A stretch of 64,000 nt of DNA from CAG-552 sp964516925 (GTDB lineage Bacteria > Bacillota > Clostridia > Christensenellales > Pumilibacteraceae): positions 1 through 64,000 of the forward strand of contig CAZEXL010000007.1 in assembly GCA_964516925.1 (NCBI GenBank), given 5' to 3'. This document shows positions 8,351 to 17,998 of the stretch, one piece after another. The notes below the pieces were generated by a model. That model was not told the DNA's origin. It did not search any database and saw nothing but the letters and a program-made list of their open reading frames with translations. The position numbers and the translations under genes were made by a program. The first letter of the stretch is position 1, and the number at the start of each line of letters is the position of its first letter.

Positions 8351-10337
8351 TTTTATCCTCTCCTACTGACTTTTCGTCCGTGTTTTCTGCTGTTTGCGTC
8401 GGAATCGTACGTTCTACGCTTTCGACTTGCTCGGTCGAGCTAGCAACGGGTTCTTCCGTTTTGATCGGCTCTTCCGTTTTGCCTTCGTAGCGACGTTCTA
8501 GCGCCGCCTTAACTTCGGCTTGCGTAGCGCCGCTCATTATCATATCCACTTCCTCGGCGTAGATAGTTTCGCACTCTACTAGCACGCGCACCATAACGTT
8601 TAGCTTATCCAAATTAGCGTTGATAATTTCGGTTGCTTTTGCGTGTGCCTCTTCGATAAGGCGATTGACTTCGCCGTCGATCTTAGCCGCCATATCTTCG
8701 GAATAAGCGTGACTTGCGCCGTAGTCTCTGCCAAGAAATACTTCGTGATCGGTTCCGTAGTAGATAGGTCCGAGGTTGCTCATACCCCACTCGGTAACCA
8801 TTCTTCTTGCCGTACTCGAAGCCTGACGAATGTCGGCACTTGCGCCCGTGGTATAGTCCTTTATGATAATTTCTTCGGCTGCTCTGCCGCCCATGGTCAT
8901 TGCAAGGTCGGCTTTAAGCTTGCCTAACGGCACGTACACGTTGTCGTTGTCGGGACGCAACATCGTATAACCGCCCGCTCCGCCGCGCGGAACGATAGTT
9001 ATTTCGTGAACCGGATCGCACGCAGGCATGCACTTTGCAACTAGCGCGTGCCCGGCTTCGTGATAGGCGGTTATGCGCTTATCCACTTCGGTAACAAGAC
9101 GCGACTTCTTTTGAGGTCCCATAATAACCTTGTCGATACCTTCGTAGATATCCTTCATCGTTATTCTGTTTCTGCCGTCGCGAGCGCAAAGTATTGCCGA
9201 CTCGTTTAGAAGGTTTGCTATGTCCGCGCCCGAAAATCCGCTGGTTGCCCTAGCCAAAATTTTGAAATTAACGTCCTGAGCAAGCGGCTTGTTGCGCGCA
9301 TGCACCTTGAAAATTTCCTCTCTGCCTCGAACGTCGGGCATATTAACGGTGATTTGTCTGTCGAATCTGCCGGGACGCAAAAGCGCGGGGTCCAAAATAT
9401 CGGCGCGGTTAGTCGCCGCCATAACGATGATTTCTTCGCTGGTTTCAAAACCGTCCATTTGTACCAAAAGTTGGTTTAACGTCTGTTCGCGTTCGTCGTG
9501 ACCGCCGCCAAAGCCGGCTCCGCGCTGACGACCTACCGCGTCTATTTCGTCGATAAAGATTATGCACGGCTTGCTGCGCTTTGCGGTAGCGAACAAATCG
9601 CGCACACGGCTTGCGCCCACGCCGACGTACATTTCCACAAAGTCCGAACCGGATATCGAAAAGAACGGCACATTGGCTTCGCCGGCAACAGCTTTTGCAA
9701 ACAACGTTTTACCTGTGCCCGGCGGACCTACAAGCAATACGCCGCGCGGAATTCTTGCGCCGACTTCGGTAAACTTTTTTGGTTCTTTTAAAAACTCTAC
9801 GATTTCCTTAAGTTCTTCTTTTTCTTCTTCCGCTCCGGCAACGTCGCTAAAACGCACTTTTACCTTTTGTTCTTCGGCGCCGCTCTTGCTGAAATCCGCA
9901 ACTTGGCGGTTGCCGTTGTTTATCGAACGGAACAGCATGATGCCCAAAACTATCATAGCTACAACCATAAGTATGGGAGTTACGTAGTCCCAAACGCTGG
10001 TAGTATAGCGATTGTTGTAACTTATCGATATTTTAGAAGCGTCAAATTCTTCGCCGTTTATATTTTCGCCGTCAAGCGACCAAATGAAGTCGTCCAACGC
10101 GCCTCGGTCCGGAACGTAGCAATAGTACTTGGAACCGTTTTCCAGCTTAAACGTTGCCTTGTCGTTTTCTACGGCAATAGTCGTTACTTCGCCGTTACGG
10201 ATATACTGCTGTAAGTCGCTGTAATTCTTTTGGGTTTGCCCGGAATTGTTAAACACCGTCATGTAAATAACGACGGCTATTCCGGCTAAAGCAACTATGG
10301 CAAGCATTATCCACAAACCTTTTTTATCGTTTCTCAA
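8337..10337 (-). CDS. ftsH: ATP-dependent zinc metalloprotease FtsH, 666 aa
   Basis: Membrane AAA+ protease that removes damaged or unassembled membrane proteins and some regulators. Two membrane segments (about 8-28 and 118-136) flank a short outside domain. The AAA module has Walker A GPPGTGKT (204-211), Walker B IIFIDE (259-264) and the second region of homology with RPGRFDR. The protease zinc site is HEAGH (426-430), with ADIRQAS further on. The acidic tail after about residue 600 is low complexity. The TTG start at 10337 is chosen because GGAGG lies six bases upstream; the frame runs 16 codons further without any other signal. The downstream gene overlaps it. Confidence 0.97.
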   Translation of the reverse strand: MRNDKKGLWIMLAIVALAGIAVVIYMTVFNNSGQTQKNYSDLQQYIRNGEVTTIAVENDKATFKLENGSKYYCYVPDRGALDDFIWSLDGENINGEEFDASKISISYNNRYTTSVWDYVTPILMVVAMIVLGIMLFRSINNGNRQVADFSKSGAEEQKVKVRFSDVAGAEEEKEELKEIVEFLKEPKKFTEVGARIPRGVLLVGPPGTGKTLFAKAVAGEANVPFFSISGSDFVEMYVGVGASRVRDLFATAKRSKPCIIFIDEIDAVGRQRGAGFGGGHDEREQTLNQLLVQMDGFETSEEIIVMAATNRADILDPALLRPGRFDRQITVNMPDVRGREEIFKVHARNKPLAQDVNFKILARATSGFSGADIANLLNESAILCARDGRNRITMKDIYEGIDKVIMGPQKKSRLVTEVDKRITAYHEAGHALVAKCMPACDPVHEITIVPRGGAGGYTMLRPDNDNVYVPLGKLKADLAMTMGGRAAEEIIIKDYTTGASADIRQASSTARRMVTEWGMSNLGPIYYGTDHEVFLGRDYGASHAYSEDMAAKIDGEVNRLIEEAHAKATEIINANLDKLNVMVRVLVECETIYAEEVDMIMSGATQAEVKAALERRYEGKTEEPIKTEEPVASSTEQVESVERTIPTQTAENTDEKSVGEDKNEEN

Positions 10338-10362
10338 TTTAATCCTCCGATTTTTCCATAAT

Positions 10363-10392
10363 AGTATATCACAACAACAAATCACATATCAA
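10363..10392 (-). promoter_or_regulatory. Promoter of ftsH
   Basis: TTGATA (10387-10392), 18 bases, TATACT (10363-10368), with TG one base before the -10 (extended -10). Confidence 0.65.
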
Positions 10393-10422
10393 GCAATTTA
10401 AAGCCGTGACTGTACGATTTTT

Positions 10423-10455
10423 CGCCGATTTCAGTTTGCTCACACCAAATCGGCG
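10423..10455. other. Nine-base-pair hairpin between DUF3810 gene and ftsH
   Basis: CGCCGATTT pairs with AAATCGGCG across a 15-base loop, just past the stop at 10469. It lacks a U-tract on either strand, so it is at best a weak terminator. Confidence 0.35.
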
Positions 10456-10468
10456 TAGCCAATCACAC

Positions 10469-11668
10469 TTACAAACCGTTCTTGCGATTTTCAATCGCTT
10501 GCAAAATCATTCTTTGCGTAACGTTAAGCCCGTACACTACTTCCGCTCCTCCGCTTTCGCCGCCGCTAGGAGTACCCGGTTCGACTACCGAAGGCGGAAC
10601 GACGGGTTCGAAGTACGAGTCCGATCCGTCTTTTTGCCCCTGTAATTTAAGATAAATATCGTTAAACCAATCGGTTATGTCGTCCAACAACGAATATTTT
10701 GCCCAAAATTGCGAGTTTGCTATTCTTTCTTTCCTTACGCTTACGTCGATCTTATCTGCTATCGCGCTTGCCCTTTCGGCGTCCATATTGTACGCTATAG
10801 TAAGCATATAGCTGTAGCAAGCTTTATAACCGCTGTACCTTATATATTCGTCGTTGCTGGTAATGGTTATATAATACGCAACGAGGTTGGCGTCGCTTTC
10901 GCGCATAGCGCCTTTCGAGTGCGCCAGCTCGTGAGCCATAGTAACAGGCATATCGCTGCTTGGCGTAAGCGGATTTACGTTCGCTTCGCCAAACGGCGCG
11001 AAAAACACGCCGGTTATATGCATATGACTCATTATGGTTTTGCTTAAAATCGTCTTTACCCTAGGCGTATATTCCGAAAAGTAGTCGCTTTTTAGCCGCT
11101 TATACTCTTCGGTAAATTTATCCGAGAGCGCTGCGTGAGTATACGGAGATATCGTTCTGCCGTTTTCGTCGCGCTTCATTGCCTTTGCAAGCGAGTTGAA
11201 GTCGTCCATCATGAACTCAAACGTTTCGAAAAACTCCGCTTCGTCGGCGGAAGTAAGATATTCTTTGTTTAAGCAAGGAACGTCTACGTCCGTTCTGTTG
11301 TACGAAAATCCGGCAGTAAGCGTATATACGTCGCAAAAACTTAAACAAATTACGGCTATTACAGCCAAATATGCACAACCTCGGGAAGTAAGACGTTTAC
11401 AAAGAAACACGACCGCAAACGTCAATAACGTTATCAGCGTTATAATCGCTACGTATAAAAACAGCTCGTAAAGCGAAAACGGAAGCGCTCCGCTTATTCG
11501 ACTAGCTACGCTTATCCACGTTCTTGAAATATTTTTTGCTATCCATTCGGATACGTCAACCGACGTTTTAAGCAAAAGAAGCGTTATAAAAATCGTCGCA
11601 AGCACGCCCGCAACGATTAGCAACTTTATCGTTCTGCGTTTATAATTTGTCGTGTTTTCTCTTTTCAT
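10469..11668 (-). CDS. DUF3810-type membrane zinc-metallopeptidase-like protein, 399 aa
   Basis: Three N-terminal membrane segments (roughly residues 14-35, 65-90 and 97-115) precede a domain with HELAH (about 246-250) and a downstream glutamate in MRESDANLVAYY. This matches the metallopeptidase pattern HExxH...E seen in DUF3810 proteins. Substrate is unknown. The tail is Gly/Ser/Pro-rich. The ATG at 11668 overlaps the stop of the DegV gene as ATGA and has AAGGCGGA upstream, which fixes the start and indicates translational coupling. Confidence 0.82.
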   Translation of the reverse strand: MKRENTTNYKRRTIKLLIVAGVLATIFITLLLLKTSVDVSEWIAKNISRTWISVASRISGALPFSLYELFLYVAIITLITLLTFAVVFLCKRLTSRGCAYLAVIAVICLSFCDVYTLTAGFSYNRTDVDVPCLNKEYLTSADEAEFFETFEFMMDDFNSLAKAMKRDENGRTISPYTHAALSDKFTEEYKRLKSDYFSEYTPRVKTILSKTIMSHMHITGVFFAPFGEANVNPLTPSSDMPVTMAHELAHSKGAMRESDANLVAYYITITSNDEYIRYSGYKACYSYMLTIAYNMDAERASAIADKIDVSVRKERIANSQFWAKYSLLDDITDWFNDIYLKLQGQKDGSDSYFEPVVPPSVVEPGTPSGGESGGAEVVYGLNVTQRMILQAIENRKNGL

Positions 11669-12510
11669 TCCGCCTTGTTTATATACAGTATGCCCAACGT
11701 TCCCTTGCCGCAATGTGAAGTTATCGTACAACCGGCGTGCGTCTCGATTACTTCTTTAAAGTCGGGACGAAGTTCCTTTACAAGCTCGATTATCTCTTTT
11801 ACTACGTCGGGATCGGCAAACGAATGCGTAACGAATACTCTCGTTACGTCGGGCGTGTTAAATTCTTTTAAAATCGCAGTAACGTACTTTCGTAAACAAC
11901 CGCTCATTCTTCCCACGTACTTTTTGCCAACCACCATTTGACCGTCTTTAACCAAAATTTCGGGATGCAGCTTTAGAGCGTTGGCAAAAAACGCGGTAAG
12001 TCCGTTGCATCTTCCGCCCTTATGAAGGTATTCCATCGTATCTACGACGAACGACGCTTGCACGTACGGGACGAGCGCGCTTATCTTTTCGTAAATTTCT
12101 TTCGCACCATAACCTGCTTCGCGATAGTCCATCGCCTTTAGTACCAGCAAGCCTATCCCCGTCGAAAGCGAACGCGAATCTATTACGTATACGCCCTCGA
12201 TTTGTTTAGCCGCAGCTACAGCGTTATTAAACGAAGCGGATATTTCGGACGAAATCGCGAAGTGTATTACTTCGTTGCCGCCGTCGGTAAGCTCCGAAAA
12301 AAAGTTTTCGTAGTCGGATATGCTTCTAGCCGCCGTTTTAGGCAAAACTTTGGCACGATCGTAACTATCGAATATATCGCACGCGCCTACGTTAACGCCG
12401 TCAAGATACTGAACTCCTTCCAGAGTAACCGAAAGCGGCATAACGGGAATATCGTATTGCTTAACCAATTGTTCGAGATCGGCTGTAGAATCGGTTGAAA
12501 TTCTAATCAT
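11665..12510 (-). CDS. DegV family fatty-acid-binding protein, 281 aa
   Basis: DegV/FakB-type protein: starts IRISTDSTADL, then VMPLSVTLEG, HFAISSEISASFNNA and STGIGLLVLKA. In characterised members (FakB) this fold holds a fatty acid and presents it to the kinase FakA for phosphorylation; no fakA is in the window, so a specific role is not shown. The start at 12510 has AAGGAG upstream; the longer frame to 12621 overlaps the signal peptidase gene. Third gene of the operon starting at 14752. Confidence 0.9.
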   Translation of the reverse strand: MIRISTDSTADLEQLVKQYDIPVMPLSVTLEGVQYLDGVNVGACDIFDSYDRAKVLPKTAARSISDYENFFSELTDGGNEVIHFAISSEISASFNNAVAAAKQIEGVYVIDSRSLSTGIGLLVLKAMDYREAGYGAKEIYEKISALVPYVQASFVVDTMEYLHKGGRCNGLTAFFANALKLHPEILVKDGQMVVGKKYVGRMSGCLRKYVTAILKEFNTPDVTRVFVTHSFADPDVVKEIIELVKELRPDFKEVIETHAGCTITSHCGKGTLGILYINKAE

Positions 12511-12550
12511 TTTCTTATTTTGCTCCTTAATTGTCTTTGCCTTTATTATT

Positions 12551-13222
12551 TTATTCGGTAGTTTTTTTAGAAAACAAAAAACCGTTAAGCATTTTATATA
12601 ATATCGTATCGGGCTTAACAACTCGCGTTACTTTGCCGAGAATGGCGGATTTTGAAAACGTCCCGTAAGATCTTGAATCGGTGGAATTGTTCCGATTGTC
12701 GCCAAGAAGAAAGTACTCGTCCTTTCCCAGCGAAATAACGTATTCTTCGCTTATGGACGAAACGTCACCGCTGTAAAGCTTGTATTCGCCGCTTAAAAAC
12801 TTAGTCTGCACGATGCAACTCAGTCCGACCATTGCGCCGCTGTCGCTAGCTTCCTTTATCGGCTTAAATTCGCCGTCGTCGTAAATAAGCAACAAAACGG
12901 CGTCGTTTATCGTTCCCGATTTGTAAAACACGATTTTGTCGCCCGGCGCGGCAACGACTCGCTTTATTATTATTTTGTCGTCGCTGACTTTTGCCGTAAC
13001 TATGTCGTCGCGTTTTACTTCGGCGTACGTCGCGCAAACTACGATGTCGCCGTCGCTTATGGTGTTAAGCATGCTTTCGCCGCTGACGAGCGAAAACGAA
13101 AAAACGTTTACCAGCACCAACGCAACGAGCAAAAAAGCGGCAACTATCCAAAACACCACGTCGGCAATCGACGTTTTTTTCGTTTCGTTAAAATTTTCCA
13201 GCGATTCGCTTAAGGTCATCAT
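12551..13222 (-). CDS. lepB: Signal peptidase I, 223 aa
   Basis: Single N-terminal membrane segment (about 22-44), then the catalytic Ser in SGESM (Ser50) and the catalytic Lys in IIIKRVVAAPGD (Lys87). Box E appears as GDNRNNSTDSRSYG. It cleaves Sec signal peptides on the outer face of the membrane. It begins three bases after the stop of the hydrolase-like gene and is followed by the DegV gene, so it is in a four-gene envelope operon. The many secreted proteins in the window are likely clients. Confidence 0.93.
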   Translation of the reverse strand: MMTLSESLENFNETKKTSIADVVFWIVAAFLLVALVLVNVFSFSLVSGESMLNTISDGDIVVCATYAEVKRDDIVTAKVSDDKIIIKRVVAAPGDKIVFYKSGTINDAVLLLIYDDGEFKPIKEASDSGAMVGLSCIVQTKFLSGEYKLYSGDVSSISEEYVISLGKDEYFLLGDNRNNSTDSRSYGTFSKSAILGKVTRVVKPDTILYKMLNGFLFSKKTTE

Positions 13223-13225
13223 ACG

Positions 13226-14752
13226 CTATACCCACAGCATGGACGATACGATTACTTTTCCGCTAGTCGGTGCGATTTCAAAAGTCACCGTGTCTTCCCA
13301 CTTCAGCGATTCGTTTTGCAGCTTAAAATCTTCCGCCGAAAAACTTTTGGTTATCCAGCCCTGAAGCGAATCGGCTTCCGCCTCGCATACGAACGTTCGT
13401 TTTATGCGATCGGTCACCGAAAAACGCACCGCTTGCTTTACGTCGGAGCAGAACATCAGTTGCAACACCGCGCCTTCGACAGCCTTAAACCTTAAATCGG
13501 CAAGCTTGTACGTAAACAACGGTTTGTCGGCACAAACGCCCTCGATCCCGAACGGACCTTGTGCTACTTTGGGCTTTTCGTTGTTTGCCATCGCCCAATC
13601 GTCCGCCCCCATATCTCCGTCGTAAATCAGCCTGTTCGTTTTTTCCTGATCTGCTTTTACGCCCATAACGTCGGGAGTTCGCTTTACCACCGTCGACGAC
13701 ACTTTATAGCCATGCTCTTTTACGGTAACGAAAGCAAAAATCGGTTCGTGTTCGCTATGCACCTTGACTTCCGAAAGATAACCTTCGCCTAACTTTAGAA
13801 GCTTATTTTCCGACCAATTGCGCTCGGAGTCGTGAACGTCGCCAAAACTGGTGTACAGCTTTATTTCGTCCGGATTGCCGACGTACGCTACTTCATAATA
13901 CAGTTTTCCGCTACTTTCGTACGGACGAAGCGAAGGAACTTCGGGCAACGGCGTTTCGCTGAACAAATGGCTTTTAAGCCACAACTTGACGTTGCTAAGT
14001 CCGTCCTCGCCAAGCACGTGATCGGCTCTTTCGTTTATACAAAATCTGCAGTCGTCGCGTTTTATCGCGCCGTAGATATCGCTCATAAACTCTATCGAAC
14101 CGTCGCTTTCGTTGCTTGACACGACTTCCATTACAGGGAATTTGAGTATGGGTGCGTACGCACGATTGTCCAAAGCCGCGCGGAAGTTTAGGTCCTCGAT
14201 GTCCGGCTCGTAGTCGGTCGAATACAACGAAACGCCTACGTCCGCCGAAACCGCCGCGCTAAGCTTCCACATAAGGCCGCCTCCGCTACCCGCGCCGATA
14301 ACTCCGACTTTGCCGTTGCCGCAATGCGCTTGCGCGTACAATACGGTGTACATGGCTACCGACGACCAAGCGTACCACTTAGACTGTTTGGGCACGACGA
14401 CGCCTGACACTTCACCGCTTAGTGCGTTGCCAAGCGAAAACGGATACATGGTCCCGCGGTTTTTGCCTTTCTTTACGCCGGTGTAGTCGGCTATAAGAAA
14501 ATTATACTCGGTTATTTGCGGAACGTTAAGTTCGTCCGTTTCATCACCGAAATAAACTAGCGTAGGCAAATCGTCGCCGTTGTGTAAATATCTTGCAAAG
14601 ATTCGTACTACGCCGTCGTCTACTCGCAGCCCGCTGAAATAAAACTCTTTTATTTTGCGGCCGTTTTCGGTAACGTACCTAAGCGTCGTTTCTTCAAACG
14701 GCGCTTGAGTATCAAAATCTTTCCATAAAGTTTGCGGAGTCAATAATTCCAT
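13226..14752 (-). CDS. Putative alpha/beta-hydrolase-like protein, 508 aa
   Basis: No signal peptide or membrane segment. The middle has GKVGVIGAGSGGGLMWKL (about 147-164), resembling a nucleophile elbow after a beta strand, with the position two before the serine being Ala rather than Gly. Later sections (PEVPSLRPYESSGKLYYEV; DGDMGADDWAMANNEKP) do not match a family I can name. An esterase or peptidase role is a guess. It is first in the operon with signal peptidase I. The promoter puts the start site at the ATG itself and there is no ribosome-binding site, so its mRNA is probably leaderless. Confidence 0.6.
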   Translation of the reverse strand: MELLTPQTLWKDFDTQAPFEETTLRYVTENGRKIKEFYFSGLRVDDGVVRIFARYLHNGDDLPTLVYFGDETDELNVPQITEYNFLIADYTGVKKGKNRGTMYPFSLGNALSGEVSGVVVPKQSKWYAWSSVAMYTVLYAQAHCGNGKVGVIGAGSGGGLMWKLSAAVSADVGVSLYSTDYEPDIEDLNFRAALDNRAYAPILKFPVMEVVSSNESDGSIEFMSDIYGAIKRDDCRFCINERADHVLGEDGLSNVKLWLKSHLFSETPLPEVPSLRPYESSGKLYYEVAYVGNPDEIKLYTSFGDVHDSERNWSENKLLKLGEGYLSEVKVHSEHEPIFAFVTVKEHGYKVSSTVVKRTPDVMGVKADQEKTNRLIYDGDMGADDWAMANNEKPKVAQGPFGIEGVCADKPLFTYKLADLRFKAVEGAVLQLMFCSDVKQAVRFSVTDRIKRTFVCEAEADSLQGWITKSFSAEDFKLQNESLKWEDTVTFEIAPTSGKVIVSSMLWV

Positions 14753-14758
14753 AGCTTA

Positions 14759-14787
14759 ACTATACACCATTTTTAACGCTTTGTCAA
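14759..14787 (-). promoter_or_regulatory. Promoter giving a leaderless transcript
   Basis: TTGACA (14782-14787), 17 bases, TATAGT (14759-14764), then six bases and the ATG of the 508-aa gene. Transcription would start at or within a base of the ATG. Confidence 0.8.
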
Positions 14788-14811
14788 CTGTTATCGTTTA
14801 GTTGCGCTCGG

Positions 14812-17280
14812 CTATTCGCTTCTTAATGCTATAACGGGATCCTTTTTTGCGGCTATCATAGCGGGGATAAGTCCGCCTATGATGGTAAGGCAAACGCTTA
14901 TCGCCACCAGCACGATTGCATGCACGGGATTAAGCACTGCAAGACTGCCCGATATAACGGAGCCGGCTAGCCCCGATATTATCGCGTTTATCGGAATGCA
15001 CAGCAAGTAAGATATGCCTATTCCTATAATGCCGGCGGCAAAACCTATAAGCGCGGTTTCGGCGTTGAATACTCGCGCGATATCTTTTTTGCGCGCGCCT
15101 ATTGCCCTTAGTACGCCTATTTCCTTGGTTCTTTCGACTACCGAAGCGTACGTTATTATACCTATCATTATCGACGAAACGATAAGCGATACGCATGCAA
15201 AAGCAATAAGAACGTACGATATTATGTCGATAAGCTGTCCCATGGTAGAAGAAAGCACAGCGGACGCGTCGGTGTATTCTATACAATCGATATCGTCCTT
15301 TTTCGTACCGTCCTCGTTATAATTCCACTTGTTGAGATAATCGGTAATAAGTGACTTGGCTTCGAAGTTTTTGGGGTAAATATAAATTTTGCTCGGCACG
15401 TCGCTTATGCCCACCTGTCTTTTTACGTACTCTATTGCTTGTTCGCGCGTAAGCTCGGCGCTGTACGAATTGCCGCTTGCCTTCATTACCTCTTCGATAG
15501 GTACTTTGTCGTACCACTTTTTGTCGTACGTACCCGGAATGTACAAATAATTCTCGTCCGCAGCTTGAGCCACACCTATTGCCGATGTTTTGCAGTCTGC
15601 CAAGAACGCCGTAGTAAGCGACGAAAGATACCCTATTCCGCTACCGTAAAGAGCCATGGGCGCGTTTTCTTTTATTCGCATAATGCCCACCACCTCTAGC
15701 GTAAAGTTGCGTTCGTCGGCGTATGCCGATGCGTACTCGGCAACGCTTAGATAGGAAAAGCAATCTTCGCCGCTTTTTTGCTTGTAGTATACGTCGTTGC
15801 TAAGCAGCTTAAACTGCGTTCCTATAAGGTCGCCGTAATTTATCGGTTCGTATCCGTCTACCGTTTCTACGTAGTCTATCCCCAGCTTGGTAAGCGTTGA
15901 CGTAGAAAGTCGATTGTATTGATCTACTATAAGCACTACTTGATGAACGTTTCCGCTAGGCGCCGAAGGATAACTACCGTACACGACGTCGTATTGCGAA
16001 AGCACGAACTCCTCGTTGTCCATAAGTTCTTGCATCGTACTGCTTGACGAAAGCCCGAACGAAGCCATAAGCGAATTGCTCGTTTCGGAAATAAGACTGT
16101 ACTTGGGCGACAAAAATCTCATTTGCGTCTGATAAGAATATTGAATGCCGTTGTGCACGCTTTCGCCGTTTAAAGTAAGGTCGTTAATTCCTTGCAAATA
16201 TTGCACGTATTCGGCGGAAATGAAATTCGCGCTTATCATGTTATACATTGACTTGTTGGGATTGTAAACGGCGAGTTTATCTTCGCCCTTGTACATAACC
16301 TCTTGGCTGGTCACGCCCTGATATTCTTCCATTACACCTTCGATGTTTACGGTGTTGGTCGAAACGGTTACCGGGTAGCCCGCAAGAGTGTCGGACTGCA
16401 ATCGATTGATGTACAACGTAAAGCCATTACTTATCGCAAGTACCAATGCGATGCCTATTATGCCTATGCTTGCCGCAAACGACGTCATAAACGTCCTGCC
16501 CTTTTTGGTAAAAAGGTTCTTCATCGAAATGGACAGCGCCGTGGTAAACGACATTGCTGTGCGTTTAAGCTTTGCTTTGCCTGCCGAAACGGTTTTTTCG
16601 TTAGCTTCCTTTGCCGTATCCGAAACGACTTCGCCGTCCAAAAGATTAACTATACGATTGCTGTATTGCTCGGCAAGAGCGCCGTTGTGCGTTACCATTA
16701 TAATAAGCTTTTCGGACGAAATTTCCTTTAGCAGCTCCATTATTTGCACGCTCGTTTTTGAATCGAGCGCGCCCGTAGGCTCATCGGCAAGAATGATTTC
16801 GGGATCGTTTACTAATGCTCGTGCGATTGCCACTCGTTGCATTTGACCGCCGCTTAGCTGATTGGGACGTTTTTTCATTTCCCCTTCTAGTCCTACTTTT
16901 TTAAGCGCCCTTTCCGCTCTTTCTTTGCGTTCGGACGGCGAAACTCCGCTTAGCGTAAGCGCAAGCTCGACGTTGCCTAGAACGGTAAGATGCGGTATAA
17001 GGTTGTAGCTTTGAAACACGAAGCCTACGCAGCGATTGCGATATGCATCCCAATCGGCGTCCGCAAATTCTTTGGTGCTTTTACCGTCGATAAGCAAATC
17101 GCCCGACGTATATTTATCCAAACCGCCTATAATATTAAGGAGAGTGGTTTTTCCGCAACCGGACGGACCCAGGATCGAAACGAATTCGTTCTTTTCAAAA
17201 CAAAGATTAACGTCTTTAAGCGCCGACACTTTGCCGTCGCCGACTACATAATCTTTTACGATGTTTCTTAGTTCAAGCAT
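14812..17280 (-). CDS. MacB/FtsX-type ABC transporter, fused ATPase and permease, 822 aa
   Basis: Residues 1-225 are an ABC ATPase of the LolD/MacB group: Walker A GPSGCGKT (38-45), signature LSGGQMQRVAIARAL, Walker B ILADEPTGALDS. After a linker comes a membrane segment (SFAASIGIIGIALVLAISNGF), a large outside domain of about 400 residues, and three C-terminal membrane segments with the FtsX-like motif RTKEIGVLRAIGARKKDI. Such type VII exporters move peptides, antibiotics or lipoproteins, or transmit force. It starts one base position after the stop of a MarR regulator whose last codons carry its GGAGG, so the two are one operon. Confidence 0.92.
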   Translation of the reverse strand: MLELRNIVKDYVVGDGKVSALKDVNLCFEKNEFVSILGPSGCGKTTLLNIIGGLDKYTSGDLLIDGKSTKEFADADWDAYRNRCVGFVFQSYNLIPHLTVLGNVELALTLSGVSPSERKERAERALKKVGLEGEMKKRPNQLSGGQMQRVAIARALVNDPEIILADEPTGALDSKTSVQIMELLKEISSEKLIIMVTHNGALAEQYSNRIVNLLDGEVVSDTAKEANEKTVSAGKAKLKRTAMSFTTALSISMKNLFTKKGRTFMTSFAASIGIIGIALVLAISNGFTLYINRLQSDTLAGYPVTVSTNTVNIEGVMEEYQGVTSQEVMYKGEDKLAVYNPNKSMYNMISANFISAEYVQYLQGINDLTLNGESVHNGIQYSYQTQMRFLSPKYSLISETSNSLMASFGLSSSSTMQELMDNEEFVLSQYDVVYGSYPSAPSGNVHQVVLIVDQYNRLSTSTLTKLGIDYVETVDGYEPINYGDLIGTQFKLLSNDVYYKQKSGEDCFSYLSVAEYASAYADERNFTLEVVGIMRIKENAPMALYGSGIGYLSSLTTAFLADCKTSAIGVAQAADENYLYIPGTYDKKWYDKVPIEEVMKASGNSYSAELTREQAIEYVKRQVGISDVPSKIYIYPKNFEAKSLITDYLNKWNYNEDGTKKDDIDCIEYTDASAVLSSTMGQLIDIISYVLIAFACVSLIVSSIMIGIITYASVVERTKEIGVLRAIGARKKDIARVFNAETALIGFAAGIIGIGISYLLCIPINAIISGLAGSVISGSLAVLNPVHAIVLVAISVCLTIIGGLIPAMIAAKKDPVIALRSE

Positions 17281-17721
17281 TTATGCCTCCTCTAATGCGT
17301 CTATATATTGCTCGTAAAGCTTAATAAACAACTCAACGTTTTCTTTGCCCATCGCGCTTAATACTTTTTTCATGCGCTCGTTGCGTTCGTTTTGGATTTG
17401 TTTAACCATGTTTTGCGTCTTTTGAGTAAGCTTTATCGTGGTTTTTCGTCTGTCGCAAACGACTATTCCTCGCTTAAGCATTCCTTTGCGTTCGAGCCTT
17501 GCAACAAGCTGACTCATTGCCGAGCGGCACAGTCCCAACAATTCGCCCGCTTCGCTTACGCTTAACAGTTCGCCTTTATCGTCTTGTCCTTTACAAATGA
17601 CCATAAGCGACCTTATTTCGTTGAGCGTTAAATTGCCGACAGGCAAAATGTTGAAGCAATTTTTTGCTCTTATTGCCAGCTCGTTTAAAATTTTGATTTT
17701 TTCGCAATCAGCTTCTTCCAT
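17281..17721 (-). CDS. MarR family transcriptional regulator, 146 aa
   Basis: Winged-helix regulator: LTLNEIRSLMVI, then the recognition region SEAGELLGLCRSAMSQLVARLERKGML and the wing VVCDRRKTTIKLT. MarR proteins usually repress exporter genes and let go when a ligand binds. Start supported by AAGGAGAG. The GGAGG for the following ABC exporter lies in its last codons, coupling the two. It probably controls the exporter and itself. Confidence 0.92.
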   Translation of the reverse strand: MEEADCEKIKILNELAIRAKNCFNILPVGNLTLNEIRSLMVICKGQDDKGELLSVSEAGELLGLCRSAMSQLVARLERKGMLKRGIVVCDRRKTTIKLTQKTQNMVKQIQNERNERMKKVLSAMGKENVELFIKLYEQYIDALEEA

Positions 17722-17797
17722 AGTTTCTCTCCTTTACTATGAAGTTACCCTTTTTTACAAGTAGCCAAACGCAACAAAAAAATGTTTTTTGTCTTAA

Positions 17798-17819
17798 ATA
17801 GTTTAGCTTACTTTACTAT
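17798..17819. promoter_or_regulatory. Candidate MarR operator
   Basis: Imperfect 22-bp palindrome with outer arms ATAGTTTAG and the inverted form of ATAGTAAAG, in the AT-rich region about 80 bases before the marR-like gene. Size and form suit a MarR dimer. No clear -35/-10 pair could be fixed next to it. Confidence 0.4.
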
Positions 17820-17960
17820 TAATATAACTAACTTATTTTATCGACTAATGAAGAGCGGTTTAACTTTTGATAAATAGTATTGGATTCGTTTGTCACATTC
17901 GTTCACTACGCCGACAAACTGTTCTGCGTTTATTATACGTAGGCAAAAGTGACTTAAAAC

Positions 17961-17990
17961 AAAAAAAGCAAACTCTTTAACGAATTTGCT
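17961..17990 (-). terminator. Terminator of the 1144-aa surface gene
   Basis: AGCAAACTC / GAATTTGCT stem with one wobble pair; on the minus strand it ends in a run of seven T. Confidence 0.75.
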
Positions 17991-17998
17991 CTTATAAT

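Noticed and set aside
13226..14752. Firm assignment of the 508-aa protein as a lipase
   Set aside because: The elbow lacks the usual G-x-S-x-G spacing and no other catalytic residue could be placed by eye.
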